The notes beneath the pieces are model-generated. The model did no database searches. It was not told the DNA's origin and saw only the letters and a list, made by a program, of their open reading frames with translations. From Nonomuraea antri (GTDB lineage Bacteria; Actinomycetota; Actinomycetes; Streptosporangiales; Streptosporangiaceae): a stretch of 42,647 bases of DNA. The DNA is taken from NCBI RefSeq assembly GCF_013283785.1, contig NZ_JABCPZ010000079.1, positions 1-42,647 on the forward strand. The letters run 5' to 3'. Of this stretch, positions 16,023 to 24,083 are shown piece by piece. Both the position numbers and the translations under genes were made by a program. Numbering within the stretch: position 1 is the stretch's first letter; the number at the start of each line of letters is the position of its first letter.

Positions 16023-17388
16023 GGAACTCGCTCGCCCAGCGGTCCACGTCGTAGGTCGAGACCCGGCGGCGCATCGTGCGCATGCGCCGGGCCAGCTCGT
16101 GCGGCGTGGCCCGCATCGCCGACATCATCTGGCGCTTGACGTCCTCCACGTCGTACGGGTTGACCAGGTACGCCTGCCGCAGCTCGTCGGCGGCGCCGGC
16201 GAACTCGCTGAGCACCAGGCCCCCGTGCAGGTCGTGGTGGCACGAGATGTACTCCTTGGCCACCAGGTTCATCCCGTCGCGCAGCGGCGTGACGACCATG
16301 ACGTCCGCGGTCAGGTAGAGCGCGGCCAGCTCGTCGTGGGCGTACGACTGGTGGAAATACTGGATGGGCTGGTAGCCGAGCGAGGCGTGCTCGCCGTTGA
16401 TCCGGCCCACCTGCAGTTCGATGTCGTCGCGCAGCCGCCGGTACTCGTCCACCCGTTCCCGGCTGGGCGTGGCGATCTGCACGAACACGGCCTCGCCCGG
16501 TGACAGGCTGCCGTCCTTGAGCAACTCGCCGAACGCCTCCAGGCGCTGGCCGATGCCCTTGGTGTAGTCGAGCCTGTCGACGCCGAGCAGCACGTGCTCG
16601 GGGTCGCCCAGCTCGACCCTGATCTCCTTGGCCCTGGCCACGATGTGCGGCTCGCGGACGAGCGTGTCGAGCGCGGAGAAGTCCACCGAGATCGGGAACG
16701 CCTGCGTGCGCACCACGCGGTCGTCGAGGAAGATCTCGTTCCCCTTGTACGGCAGGCCGAGCAGCCTGCGGCACAACATGCGGAAGTTCGAGGCGCCGCC
16801 GGGCAGCTGGAAGCCCACCAGGTCGGCCCCGAGCAGCCCTTCGACCAGGTCCTTGCGCCACGGCAACCGCCAGAACAGCTCCACCGGCGGGAACGGGATG
16901 TGCAGGAAGAACCCGATCCGCAGATCGGGCCTGAGCTTGCGCAACATGGCGGGCACGAGCTGGAGCTGATAGTCCTGCACCCACACCATCGCGCCGTCGT
17001 CGGCGGCCGCGGCGGCGGCCTCGGCGAAGCGCTCGTTGACCCGGCGGTAGCACTCCCACATCTCGCGTTCGAACACCGGTGGCGCCACCACGTCGTGGTA
17101 GAGCGGCCACAGGGTCGCGTTGGAGAAACCCTCGTAGTACAGCTCCACCTCTTCGGCCGTCAGCGGCACCGGGATGAGCTCCATGCCATCGTGCTCGAAC
17201 GGCTTCAGCCTCTCGTCGGCCGCTCCGTGCCAGCCGACCCAGGCACCGTGCCGGCGCTGGAGCACCGGCGCTATCGCCGTGACCAGGCCGCCGGGGCTCC
17301 TGCGCCATGAGGCCGTTCCGTCAGGCTCGATCGTCCGGTCCACCGCCAGGCGGTTCGCCACGATCAAAAACGAGCTACGGCCAGTCAC
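15955..17388 (-). CDS. otsA: Alpha,alpha-trehalose-phosphate synthase (UDP-forming)
   Basis: OtsA joins glucose from UDP-glucose (or another NDP-glucose) to glucose-6-phosphate, giving trehalose-6-phosphate. It is a GT-B fold, family GT20 enzyme. Visible motifs are the N-terminal FLIVANRLAVD, the glycine loop SPGGLVTAIAP, WVQDYQLQLVP, the nucleotide-sugar region GVDRLDYTKGI and PLRDGMNLVAKEYI. The 477 residues are normal. GTG 17388 is preceded by TAGGAGGA, whose TAG is the stop of the upstream flavin monooxygenase gene, so translation is probably linked. No otsB phosphatase gene lies in this window. The last residues are encoded opposite the DUF4235 gene and look poorly conserved. Confidence 0.95.
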   Translation of the reverse strand: MTGRSSFLIVANRLAVDRTIEPDGTASWRRSPGGLVTAIAPVLQRRHGAWVGWHGAADERLKPFEHDGMELIPVPLTAEEVELYYEGFSNATLWPLYHDVVAPPVFEREMWECYRRVNERFAEAAAAAADDGAMVWVQDYQLQLVPAMLRKLRPDLRIGFFLHIPFPPVELFWRLPWRKDLVEGLLGADLVGFQLPGGASNFRMLCRRLLGLPYKGNEIFLDDRVVRTQAFPISVDFSALDTLVREPHIVARAKEIRVELGDPEHVLLGVDRLDYTKGIGQRLEAFGELLKDGSLSPGEAVFVQIATPSRERVDEYRRLRDDIELQVGRINGEHASLGYQPIQYFHQSYAHDELAALYLTADVMVVTPLRDGMNLVAKEYISCHHDLHGGLVLSEFAGAADELRQAYLVNPYDVEDVKRQMMSAMRATPHELARRMRTMRRRVSTYDVDRWASEFLTALESPASQPATRRSASWRSG

Positions 17389-17397
17389 GCAGTCCTC

Positions 17398-18939
17398 CTA
17401 GGGTCTATACGAAGAGAGCCGCGTCGCGCGGCTCACAGCGGCCGCCACCCTGTCCGGCCCCGCAGCGGGGATGATCGCGGCGATGTGGGCATCGGGCCTG
17501 ATGAGCCACGCCTCGTCCGGCTCCGCTCCGAGAGTGGCTGCGAGCGTGCCGGTCCCATCGATCTCCGCGAGCTCGCGGACGGCGAGCGGCGCCCTAATGA
17601 CCTTGCCCAGGACCTGCACAAACAAACTCGAATCGCACATATCACCCAATAGAACGAGAAATCCGTTTCGGCAGATTTCGCGCAATCTGCCGGACGGCAG
17701 CGGCACGTCGGGCAGGATCACTCCGGGCGCCGGATCACACGTCGCGCCCTTCTGCGGCCGGCCCTTGAACGGCCGCCCCGGCTCGGGCGTGGTGAGCGGC
17801 GAGTCGACGTACCAGAACGGCTCGGCGAACCTGCCGGAATCGACCTCCTCGATCGCGCCGCGCTCCAGCACCGCCCGCCGCCTGGCCCGCTCCCCCGGGC
17901 TCCTGGGCACCAGGAAGCGCATGGTGGCCTCGGTGATCTCCAGGTTCTCCCGCGCGGCCGCGTGCCGTTCGTCGTGGTAGGTCTCCAGCAGCTCCTCCGG
18001 CGCCCAGCCGTTGAGCACGAACGCCAGCTTCCACGCCGCGTTCTCGGCGTCGGGCACGCCCGAGTTCAGCCCGCGCGCGCCGAACGGGGCCACCAGATGG
18101 GCGCAGTCGCCGGCCAGCAGCACCCGGCCGACCCGCATCCGGGAGGCCAGGCGGGAGTGGAAGCGGTAGGTGCTGCGCCAGATCAGCTCGTACGGCCGGT
18201 CGCCGATGACCTGCCTGATCTTCCGCGAGACGTCGTCGTCGGAGGGAAGGTGGTCCGGCGGGATCTGCCAGTCGATCCTGAACGTGCCGCCGGGACACGG
18301 ATGGATCAGCACCTGGCGGCCGGGGTTCCACTCCGGGTCGAAGTAGAAGCGGCGCTCGTGCTCCCAGCCGGGCAGGTCGGCCTTGATGTCGCAGATCAGG
18401 AACTGGTCCTCGAACGTCTCGCCGTCGAAGGAGACGCCGAGCGCCTGGCGTATCCCCTGGGCGCGGGCGCCCGCGCAGGCCAGCACGTAGGACGCGCGCA
18501 GCCGCCGCTGCCCGCAGCGGACCGTGACGCCCGAGTCGTCCTGGGTGAGCCCGGTGACCTCGTGGTCCCAGCGCACCTCGATGAGCGGCTGGGCGGCGAT
18601 CGCCGCGTCGAGTATCCGCTCGGTACGGGTCTGGGAGATGTTGACGAACGGCGGCAGCGGCCCCTGCCGCTCGAACGACCAGGAGAACAGCTCCTTGTCG
18701 CGGTAGTAGGTGCGGGCGGTGGTCCAGGTCAGGCCCTCCTCGGCCACCCGGCCCGCGCCGACGGCCGACCAGACGTCGAGCACGTCGCGCTGCTGGCAGA
18801 TGGACTTCGACCCGGCCGAGTCGCGCTCGCGCCGCCGGTCCAGCACCAGCACCCGGATCCCCCAGCGGGCCAGCAGCAACGCGGCCGTCTGGCCGACCGG
18901 GCCCGCGCCGACGACGATGACCTGTGCTTCCTCCGTCAT
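17398..18939 (-). CDS. FAD-dependent aromatic monooxygenase (PheA/TfdB or MhpA-like)
   Basis: This 513-residue flavoprotein belongs to the class A hydroxylases (FAD_binding_3) that use NAD(P)H and O2 to hydroxylate aromatic rings. The FAD motif VVGAGPVGQTAALLLARWG is near residues 9-27. The second flavin motif GRVLLAGDCAHLVAPFGARGLNSG follows near residue 280. The C-terminal third resembles the thioredoxin-like domain of phenol hydroxylases. 3-(3-hydroxyphenyl)propionate hydroxylase is the nearest class I can name, but the substrate is unknown. ATG 18939 overlaps the stop of the metallo-beta-lactamase gene (ATGA). One stretch (about 17595-17680) uses codons rare elsewhere here, such as CTA, TTG, TTT and AGT. 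Confidence 0.87.
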   Translation of the reverse strand: MTEEAQVIVVGAGPVGQTAALLLARWGIRVLVLDRRRERDSAGSKSICQQRDVLDVWSAVGAGRVAEEGLTWTTARTYYRDKELFSWSFERQGPLPPFVNISQTRTERILDAAIAAQPLIEVRWDHEVTGLTQDDSGVTVRCGQRRLRASYVLACAGARAQGIRQALGVSFDGETFEDQFLICDIKADLPGWEHERRFYFDPEWNPGRQVLIHPCPGGTFRIDWQIPPDHLPSDDDVSRKIRQVIGDRPYELIWRSTYRFHSRLASRMRVGRVLLAGDCAHLVAPFGARGLNSGVPDAENAAWKLAFVLNGWAPEELLETYHDERHAAARENLEITEATMRFLVPRSPGERARRRAVLERGAIEEVDSGRFAEPFWYVDSPLTTPEPGRPFKGRPQKGATCDPAPGVILPDVPLPSGRLREICRNGFLVLLGDMCDSSLFVQVLGKVIRAPLAVRELAEIDGTGTLAATLGAEPDEAWLIRPDAHIAAIIPAAGPDRVAAAVSRATRLSSYRP

Positions 18940-19883
18940 GACTGCAGTTCGTCCCAGACTTCGCGGTCGCGCTCGGCCGTCCAGATCCTGGGCCGTTCGA
19001 CGCCGTGCAGTTCGTCCCAGAGCCTGGAGACGTTGAACGGCAGGCAGTGCTCGAAGATCGGCCAGGAGCCGTAGCGGGGGTGCAGCGCGCGGTGGGTGCG
19101 CTCGAACGCCTCCTTGACGCTGCCCGCCGCGCCGACCTCGCGCAGCATGACGGCGAGGAAGTCGCGCGTCTGCGCGATGGCCGCCTCGACGCCGTCCTCG
19201 CCCCTGGCCACCGCCCCCCTGCCGCCGACCAGCGTCCGCGCGCCGAACGAGGCCACCAGGTCGAGCGTGCCCGACGACCACTCCCGGTGGAAGGCGTCGC
19301 CGGTGTACAGGGCGGCCTGCGACTCGACCAGGTCGCCGGCGAACATGATCCGCTGCTCCGGCAGCCAGGCCACCAGGTCGCCCTCGGTGTGGCCGCGCCC
19401 GCAGTACTGCAGCACCAGCTCGCCGCGGCCGCCGCCCAGGTCGATGCTGAACCTGTCGCTGAACGTGGCCGTGGGCCAGGTCAGGCCGGGGATCGAGTCG
19501 GGGTCCTGGAACAGGCGGGGCATCCTGGCGTACTCGCTGGCCCAGTCTTGCGCCCCGCGTTCGGCGATCAGCTCGCGGGTCTTCTCGTGCGCGACGATCA
19601 CCTCGGCCCCGAACGCCGACGCGCCCAGCACCCTGACCGCGTGGTAGTGCGACAGGACCAGGTACCTGATCGGCTTCTCGGTGTGCTCGCGCAGCCGGCC
19701 GAGCCAGGCGCGGGCGGCCGTGGGAGTGGCCAGGGCCTCGAAGCAGACCAGGAAGTCCTCGCCCTCGATCGCGCCCACGTTGGGGTCTCCCTCGGCGGTG
19801 AGCGCGTACACGCCGTCGGCCAGCACCTCCAGCGTCTGCTGTTTCTCGCCGAGATCCGCCGACGAGGCGAACGGCTTCGTCAT
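18936..19883 (-). CDS. Metallo-beta-lactamase fold protein with incomplete metal site
   Basis: This 315-residue protein has the metallo-beta-lactamase fold. The metal motif HxHxDH reads HYHAVR, so the first two His remain but Asp and the third His are Val and Arg. Later ligands are partly kept: His in GRGHTEGD and Asp in FAGDLVE. The final His of the usual PGHG loop is Arg (VGGRG). Site 1 could still bind one metal; site 2 is lost. I recall relatives with the same HAVRVLG stretch, so this may be a subfamily trait. ATG 19883 follows GGAGGAGG. It lies 15 bp after paaE and overlaps the flavin monooxygenase gene, so it belongs to the paa transcription unit. A role as hydrolase or lactonase acting on a ring-cleavage product is speculation. 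Confidence 0.82.
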   Translation of the reverse strand: MTKPFASSADLGEKQQTLEVLADGVYALTAEGDPNVGAIEGEDFLVCFEALATPTAARAWLGRLREHTEKPIRYLVLSHYHAVRVLGASAFGAEVIVAHEKTRELIAERGAQDWASEYARMPRLFQDPDSIPGLTWPTATFSDRFSIDLGGGRGELVLQYCGRGHTEGDLVAWLPEQRIMFAGDLVESQAALYTGDAFHREWSSGTLDLVASFGARTLVGGRGAVARGEDGVEAAIAQTRDFLAVMLREVGAAGSVKEAFERTHRALHPRYGSWPIFEHCLPFNVSRLWDELHGVERPRIWTAERDREVWDELQS

Positions 19884-19898
19884 CGTCCCTCCTCCAGC

Positions 19899-20909
19899 TC
19901 AGGCGTCGAAATCGACCTCTACCCCGGGTGGCGCCGGGTGACTCTGGCAGGCCAGCACGTACCCGGCGGCCAGTTCCTCCGGCTCCAGCGCGTAGTTCCG
20001 CTCCATGCGCACCTCGCCGGCCGACAGCCTGACCCGGCAGGTGCCGCAGACGCCGCCCCGGCAGGCGTACGGGGCGTCGGTGCGCACCCGCAGCGCGGCG
20101 TGCAGCACGCTCTCGCCCGGCCTGACCAGGGCCTGGCTGGTGCGGCCGTCGAGACGGAACCTCAGCGACACCTCCACCCCCGGCTCGGCGGTCGCGGCGG
20201 GCGATGCGGGCTCACCGGCGTAGAAGAGCTCGTAGTGGACCCGTTCGCGGGCCACCCCGTCGAGCGCCCGCTGGGCCGACTCCACCAGGCCCTTCGGGCC
20301 GCACAGGTAGTAATGGTCGGCCGGGCCGAACAGCGGCAGGACGCGGGCGACGTCGATGCGGCCCGAGGCGATCGGCGCCTCCTGCTCCTCGCGGCTGAGC
20401 ACGTGCAGCAGGTTGAGCCGGTGACGGTAGCGGTCCTTCAGGTCGGCCAGCTCCTCGGCGAACATCACCTCGCCCGCCGTCCTGTTGCCGTAGACGAGCG
20501 AGAACCTGCTGCGCGGCTCCTGGGCGAGCGTGGTGGCCAGCAGGGACAGGACGGGGGTGATGCCGCTGCCGGCGGCGATCGCCAGATGATGTCTCGATTT
20601 ATCCGGATAAAGCGGCGTATGGAACCGGCCGAGCGGCGGCATCGCCTCGACGACGTCGCCCGGCCTGAGCCGGTCGTTGGCGTACGCGCTGAACGCCCCG
20701 CCGGCCAGCCGCTTGACCCCGATGCGCAGCGGGCCGCCCACCGGGGAGCAGATGGAGTAGCTGCGCCGCACCTCCTGCCCGCCGAGCCGGACCCGGACGG
20801 TGAGATGCTGCCCCTGCACGAACGGCAGGCGCTCGGCGAACGTCACGGCCACCGCGTCGTCGGTGAGCCGGTCCACGGCCGCGACGGTCAGCGGCTGGAA
20901 TCGGCTCAC
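19899..20909 (-). CDS. paaE: 1,2-phenylacetyl-CoA epoxidase, reductase subunit PaaE
   Basis: PaaE passes electrons from NADPH through FAD and a 2Fe-2S cluster to the PaaA di-iron centre. The 336 residues are arranged as an FAD domain with RRSYSIC, an NAD(P) domain (AAGSGITPVLSLL; YLCGPKGLVESAQ) and a C-terminal plant-type ferredoxin with CRGGVCGTC and a last Cys in VLACQS. GTG 20909 is chosen because AAGGAG lies seven bases upstream. It starts one base after the paaD stop. An AT-richer pocket occurs near 20582-20625. Confidence 0.94.
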   Translation of the reverse strand: MSRFQPLTVAAVDRLTDDAVAVTFAERLPFVQGQHLTVRVRLGGQEVRRSYSICSPVGGPLRIGVKRLAGGAFSAYANDRLRPGDVVEAMPPLGRFHTPLYPDKSRHHLAIAAGSGITPVLSLLATTLAQEPRSRFSLVYGNRTAGEVMFAEELADLKDRYRHRLNLLHVLSREEQEAPIASGRIDVARVLPLFGPADHYYLCGPKGLVESAQRALDGVARERVHYELFYAGEPASPAATAEPGVEVSLRFRLDGRTSQALVRPGESVLHAALRVRTDAPYACRGGVCGTCRVRLSAGEVRMERNYALEPEELAAGYVLACQSHPAPPGVEVDFDA

Positions 20910-20910
20910 C

Positions 20911-21378
20911 CTAGATCTCCTTGACGTGGTCGAACGGTTCGAGACAGTCACGACAGGCGAAGTGCGCCTGGCAGGCGGTGGAGCCGTAGCGGCTGACCAG
21001 CCGCGTCCTGAGCGAGCCGCAGCGAGGACAGGCCGGGGCCAGCGTGAGCGCCACAGGCCCCCCGGTCGGGCCTGGGGGTGAGATGCCGTGTTCGCGGAGT
21101 TTTCTGCGGCCTTCCTCGGTGATCCAGTCGGTCGTCCACGGCGGGGACAGGACGGTGACGACCGACACCCCGGGCAGCGCCCGCCGCAGGTCGTCGCGGA
21201 TGGCGTCCATGGCGGGGCAGCCCGAGTAGGTCGGCGTGATCACCACCTCGATCCCGCCGTCGCCGGTGCGCCGGACGTCGCGCAGGATCCCCAGGTCGCC
21301 CAGCGTGACCACGGGCAGCTCGGGATCGGGCACGGCGGCGGCCACCGCCCGGATCTCCGCCACACCCCGGTTGCTCAC
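20911..21378 (-). CDS. paaD: Phenylacetate degradation protein PaaD (MIP18/DUF59 + zinc ribbon)
   Basis: PaaD is required for phenylacetyl-CoA epoxidase activity and is thought to help assemble or repair its metal centres. The 155 residues begin with a MIP18/DUF59 domain (VPDPELPVVTLGDLGI; TPTYSGCPAMDAIRDDL, which contains the conserved Cys). They end with a zinc-ribbon-like region holding CPRCGS and CRDC. GTG 21378 overlaps the paaC stop in the sequence GTGA, and GGAG lies seven bases upstream. Confidence 0.92.
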   Translation of the reverse strand: MSNRGVAEIRAVAAAVPDPELPVVTLGDLGILRDVRRTGDGGIEVVITPTYSGCPAMDAIRDDLRRALPGVSVVTVLSPPWTTDWITEEGRRKLREHGISPPGPTGGPVALTLAPACPRCGSLRTRLVSRYGSTACQAHFACRDCLEPFDHVKEI

Positions 21379-22028
21379 CAGGTGGCTCCGGCGTGCTCGC
21401 GGTGCAGGGCCTGCAGCTCGTCCAGCAGCTCGGTGAGGTGTGCCTCGTGCTCGCCCCGGCGCCCGCCGCGCCGCTGCGGCCCGCCTTCCGGCGCGCTGAG
21501 TCCGGAGTCGTCCAGGACCCCGTGCACGTACGCCGCCCACGGCGCCCGGAGCGCGGGGTGGTCGTCGAACAGCTCACCGGTGTACGGCCACAGGCTCTCC
21601 AGCGCGGCCGTCATGCGCCGGCGGCTCTCCTCGGTGCCCCGGCCCAGCCGCACCGACCACAGCCGGGCGTAGTCGCGGTGGTAGGCCAGCTCCTTGACGC
21701 CCTTGGCGGCCACGTCGTCCTCGGGGTGGTCGGCGTAGAGGGCGTGCAGGAACGTGGCGTACAGCAGGTGGCGCACGACGGTGTGCGCGAAGTCGCCGTT
21801 CGGCTGCTCGACCAGCAGGCAGTTGCGGAACCCGGCCGGGTCGCGCAGGTAGGCCAGCTCGTCCTCGTCGCCCGCGCGCGACAGCAGCGACCTGGCCTGC
21901 CCGAGGAGGTCGAGGCTCAGGTTGGCCAGCGCGATGTCCTCCTCCAGCGTGGGCGCCCTGGTGACCCATTCGGCCAGCCGCTGGGACAACACCAGGCAGT
22001 CGTCACCGATCTCCAGCGCGCCGATCAC
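21375..22028 (-). CDS. paaC: 1,2-phenylacetyl-CoA epoxidase, structural subunit PaaC
   Basis: PaaC is the catalytically silent ferritin-like partner that forms the core heterodimer with PaaA. The 217 residues start with the typical CLVLSQRLAEWVTRAPTLEEDIALANLSLD and contain LGQARSLLSRAG and PNGDFAHTVVRHLLY. The C-terminus holds a Gly/Arg-rich insertion followed by HLTELLDELQALHREH. The GTG start at 22028 overlaps the paaB stop (GTGA). Codon use is normal for the window. Confidence 0.93.
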   Translation of the reverse strand: MIGALEIGDDCLVLSQRLAEWVTRAPTLEEDIALANLSLDLLGQARSLLSRAGDEDELAYLRDPAGFRNCLLVEQPNGDFAHTVVRHLLYATFLHALYADHPEDDVAAKGVKELAYHRDYARLWSVRLGRGTEESRRRMTAALESLWPYTGELFDDHPALRAPWAAYVHGVLDDSGLSAPEGGPQRRGGRRGEHEAHLTELLDELQALHREHAGATW

Positions 22029-22300
22029 AGGTGTTCCACCCCTTCCGGCACCTCGTAGAACGTCGGGTGCCGGTACGGCTTGTCGGCGGCCGGGTCGAAG
22101 AACGCGTCCTTCTCGTCCGGTGAGGAGGCGGTGATCTGGTCGGCGGGCACCACCCAGACGCTCACCCCCTCCTGGCGGCGGGTGAACAGGTCGCGGGCGT
22201 GCCTGAGCGCCAGCTCGGCGTCGGGGGCGTGCAGGCTGCCCGCGTGCACGTGCGACAGCCCGCGCCTGGGCCGGACGAACACCTCCCACAGCCGCGTCAC
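22025..22300 (-). CDS. paaB: 1,2-phenylacetyl-CoA epoxidase subunit PaaB
   Basis: PaaB is a small subunit that bridges PaaAC heterodimers in the epoxidase complex. The 91 residues show the family pattern LWEVFVRPRRGLSHVHAGSL, then DAELALRHARDLFTRRQEGVSVWVV, and the C-terminal FYEVPEGVEHL. GTG 22300 has GAGGGGAG six bases upstream and overlaps the paaA stop in GTGA. Length is normal for the family. Confidence 0.93.
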   Translation of the reverse strand: MTRLWEVFVRPRRGLSHVHAGSLHAPDAELALRHARDLFTRRQEGVSVWVVPADQITASSPDEKDAFFDPAADKPYRHPTFYEVPEGVEHL

Positions 22301-23274
22301 GCCCGGCTCCCCTCGGAAACGCTCGTGGTCTCGGAAACGCTCGTGGTCTCGGGGACGGGCATGCTCTCGGGGACGGCCGCGGCGTAGGCGGCCGCGGCCT
22401 CGCGGACCCAGGCGCCGTCGTCGTGGGCCCGCCGCCGGTGCGCCATGCGCTCGGCGTTGCACGGCCCGTCGCCCGACAACACCCGTTTGAACTCCGCCCA
22501 GTCGATCTCCCCGTGGTCATGGTGCCCGCGTCCGACGTTCCAGCGCAGCTCGGGATCGGGCAGCGTGACCCCGAGGATCTCCGCCTGCGGCACGACCATG
22601 TCGATGAACCGCTGGCGCAGCTCGTCGTTGGAGTGCCGCTTGATCTTCCAGGCCATCGACCGGGCGGAGTGGGTGGACTCGGCGTCGGGCGGGCCGAACA
22701 TCATCAGCGACGGCCACCACCACCGATCCACCGCCTCCTGCGCCATCCGGTGCTGGGCCTCGGTGCCGTGGGCGAGCGCGTACAGCAGCTCGTAACCCTG
22801 CCGCTGGTGGAAGCTCTCCTCCTTGCAGATGCGCACCATGGCCCTGGCGTACGGGCCGTAGGAGCAGCGGCACAGCGGCACCTGGTTGACGATCGCGGCC
22901 CCGTCGACCAGCCAGCCGATGGCGCCGACGTCCGCCCAGGTGGGGGTGGGGTAGTTGAAGATCGAGGAGTAGCGCTGGCGGCCTTCGTGCAGGGCGTGCA
23001 GGAGCTCGTCCCTGTCGACGCCCAGCGTTTCGGCCGCGCCGTACAGGTAGAGGCCGTGGCCGGCCTCGTCCTGGACCTTGGCCAGCAGGATGGCCTTGCG
23101 CTTGAGGCTGGGGGCGCGGGTGATCCAGGCGCCTTCCGGCTGCATGCCGATGATCTCGGAGTGGGCGTGCTGGGCGATCTGCCTGATCAGGGTCTTGCGG
23201 TAGTCGTCGGGCATGTCGTCGCGGGGTTCGATGCGTTCGTCGGCGTCGATGAGGTCCTGGAAGGTGCGCGTCAC
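22297..23274 (-). CDS. paaA: 1,2-phenylacetyl-CoA epoxidase, catalytic subunit PaaA
   Basis: PaaA holds the di-iron site that epoxidises the aromatic ring of phenylacetyl-CoA. All six iron ligands can be placed by alignment with E. coli PaaA: Glu40, Glu70, His73 (VQDEAGH), Asp124, Glu153 and His156 (EESFHQ), numbered from GTG 23274. I chose that start because it overlaps the preceding stop as GTGA, like its neighbours; GTG 23280 would add two residues. The 325-residue protein ends in a repetitive tail (ETTSVS twice) encoded by an 18-bp tandem repeat, which relatives are not known to share. Confidence 0.95.
   Translation of the reverse strand: MTRTFQDLIDADERIEPRDDMPDDYRKTLIRQIAQHAHSEIIGMQPEGAWITRAPSLKRKAILLAKVQDEAGHGLYLYGAAETLGVDRDELLHALHEGRQRYSSIFNYPTPTWADVGAIGWLVDGAAIVNQVPLCRCSYGPYARAMVRICKEESFHQRQGYELLYALAHGTEAQHRMAQEAVDRWWWPSLMMFGPPDAESTHSARSMAWKIKRHSNDELRQRFIDMVVPQAEILGVTLPDPELRWNVGRGHHDHGEIDWAEFKRVLSGDGPCNAERMAHRRRAHDDGAWVREAAAAYAAAVPESMPVPETTSVSETTSVSEGSRA
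22313..22384. repeat. 18-bp tandem repeat in the 3' end of paaA
   Basis: TCGGAAACGCTCGTGGTC occurs twice without change (22313-22330 and 22331-22348). Two decayed copies follow (22349-22366 and 22367-22384). Each unit encodes six residues on the minus strand (ETTSVS in the perfect copies), so copy number could change without a frameshift. The array lies just before the paaB start. Confidence 0.85.
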
Positions 23275-24083
23275 TGCCACTCGTAGAAACCCTTTCCCGT
23301 CTTGCGTCCCAGCTCGCCGGCCGCCACCTTGGCGCGCAGCAGCGCCGGCGGCTCGAATCGGGGGCCCAGCCTGGCGTGCAGGTATTCGGCGATGGCCAGC
23401 CGGACGTCGAGCCCGACCAGGTCGCCCAGCCGGAGCGGGCCCATCGGGTAGCCGTAGCCGAGCGTCATGGCGGTGTCGATGTCGTCGGCACTGGCCACGC
23501 CCTCCTCCACCATGCGGATCGCCTCCAGGCCGAGCAGCACGCCCAGGCGGCTGGTGGCGAAGCCGGGCGAGTCGTACACGACGACGCCGGTCTTGCCGAT
23601 CCGCTCGGCGTACGCCCTGGCCCGGTCGAGCACGTCGCCGGCGGTGGCCTTGGTGACGATGATCTCGACCAGCCGCTGCACCGGGACCGGGTTGAAGAAG
23701 TGCATGCCGATCAGCCGTTCCGGCCGGTCCAGCCCGGCGCCCAGCTCCCCGATGGACAGCGAGCTGGTGTTGCTGGCCAGCACGGCCCCGGCGCCGACGG
23801 TGGCCTCGGCCGCGGCCAGCACCTCGACCTTGAGCCGCGGGTCCTCCGGCACGGCCTCGATCACCAGCTCGGCGTCGGCGGGCACGCGGCCCAGGGTGAG
23901 CCTGCTCAGCGCCTCGTCCGCGGGGCCGCCGCCTTTGGACTCGGCGACCGCCAGCCCCTTGGCGACGCGCTCACGGGCCGCCTCGGCCTCGGGCTCCTGG
24001 ACGGTGACCTGGTCGCCGCGCGACAGGAAGACCTGGGCGATGCCGGATCCCATGCGGCCACCGCCGATGACGGCCACCTTCAC
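23271..24083 (-). CDS. paaH: 3-hydroxyacyl-CoA dehydrogenase (PaaH-type)
   Basis: This NAD-dependent enzyme oxidises 3-hydroxyadipyl-CoA to 3-oxoadipyl-CoA in the lower phenylacetate pathway. The 270 residues show a Rossmann start AVIGGGRMGSGIAQVF, the HAD signature GMHFFNPVPVQRLVEII with the catalytic His, ASNTSSLSI, and SPGFATSRLGVLLGLEA. The C-terminal domain ends with GRKTGKGFYEW. GTG 24083 has AAGGGGG four bases upstream and overlaps the crotonase stop (GTGA). The assignment to PaaH rests on operon context; 3-hydroxybutyryl-CoA dehydrogenases look alike. Confidence 0.9.
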   Translation of the reverse strand: MKVAVIGGGRMGSGIAQVFLSRGDQVTVQEPEAEAARERVAKGLAVAESKGGGPADEALSRLTLGRVPADAELVIEAVPEDPRLKVEVLAAAEATVGAGAVLASNTSSLSIGELGAGLDRPERLIGMHFFNPVPVQRLVEIIVTKATAGDVLDRARAYAERIGKTGVVVYDSPGFATSRLGVLLGLEAIRMVEEGVASADDIDTAMTLGYGYPMGPLRLGDLVGLDVRLAIAEYLHARLGPRFEPPALLRAKVAAGELGRKTGKGFYEWQ

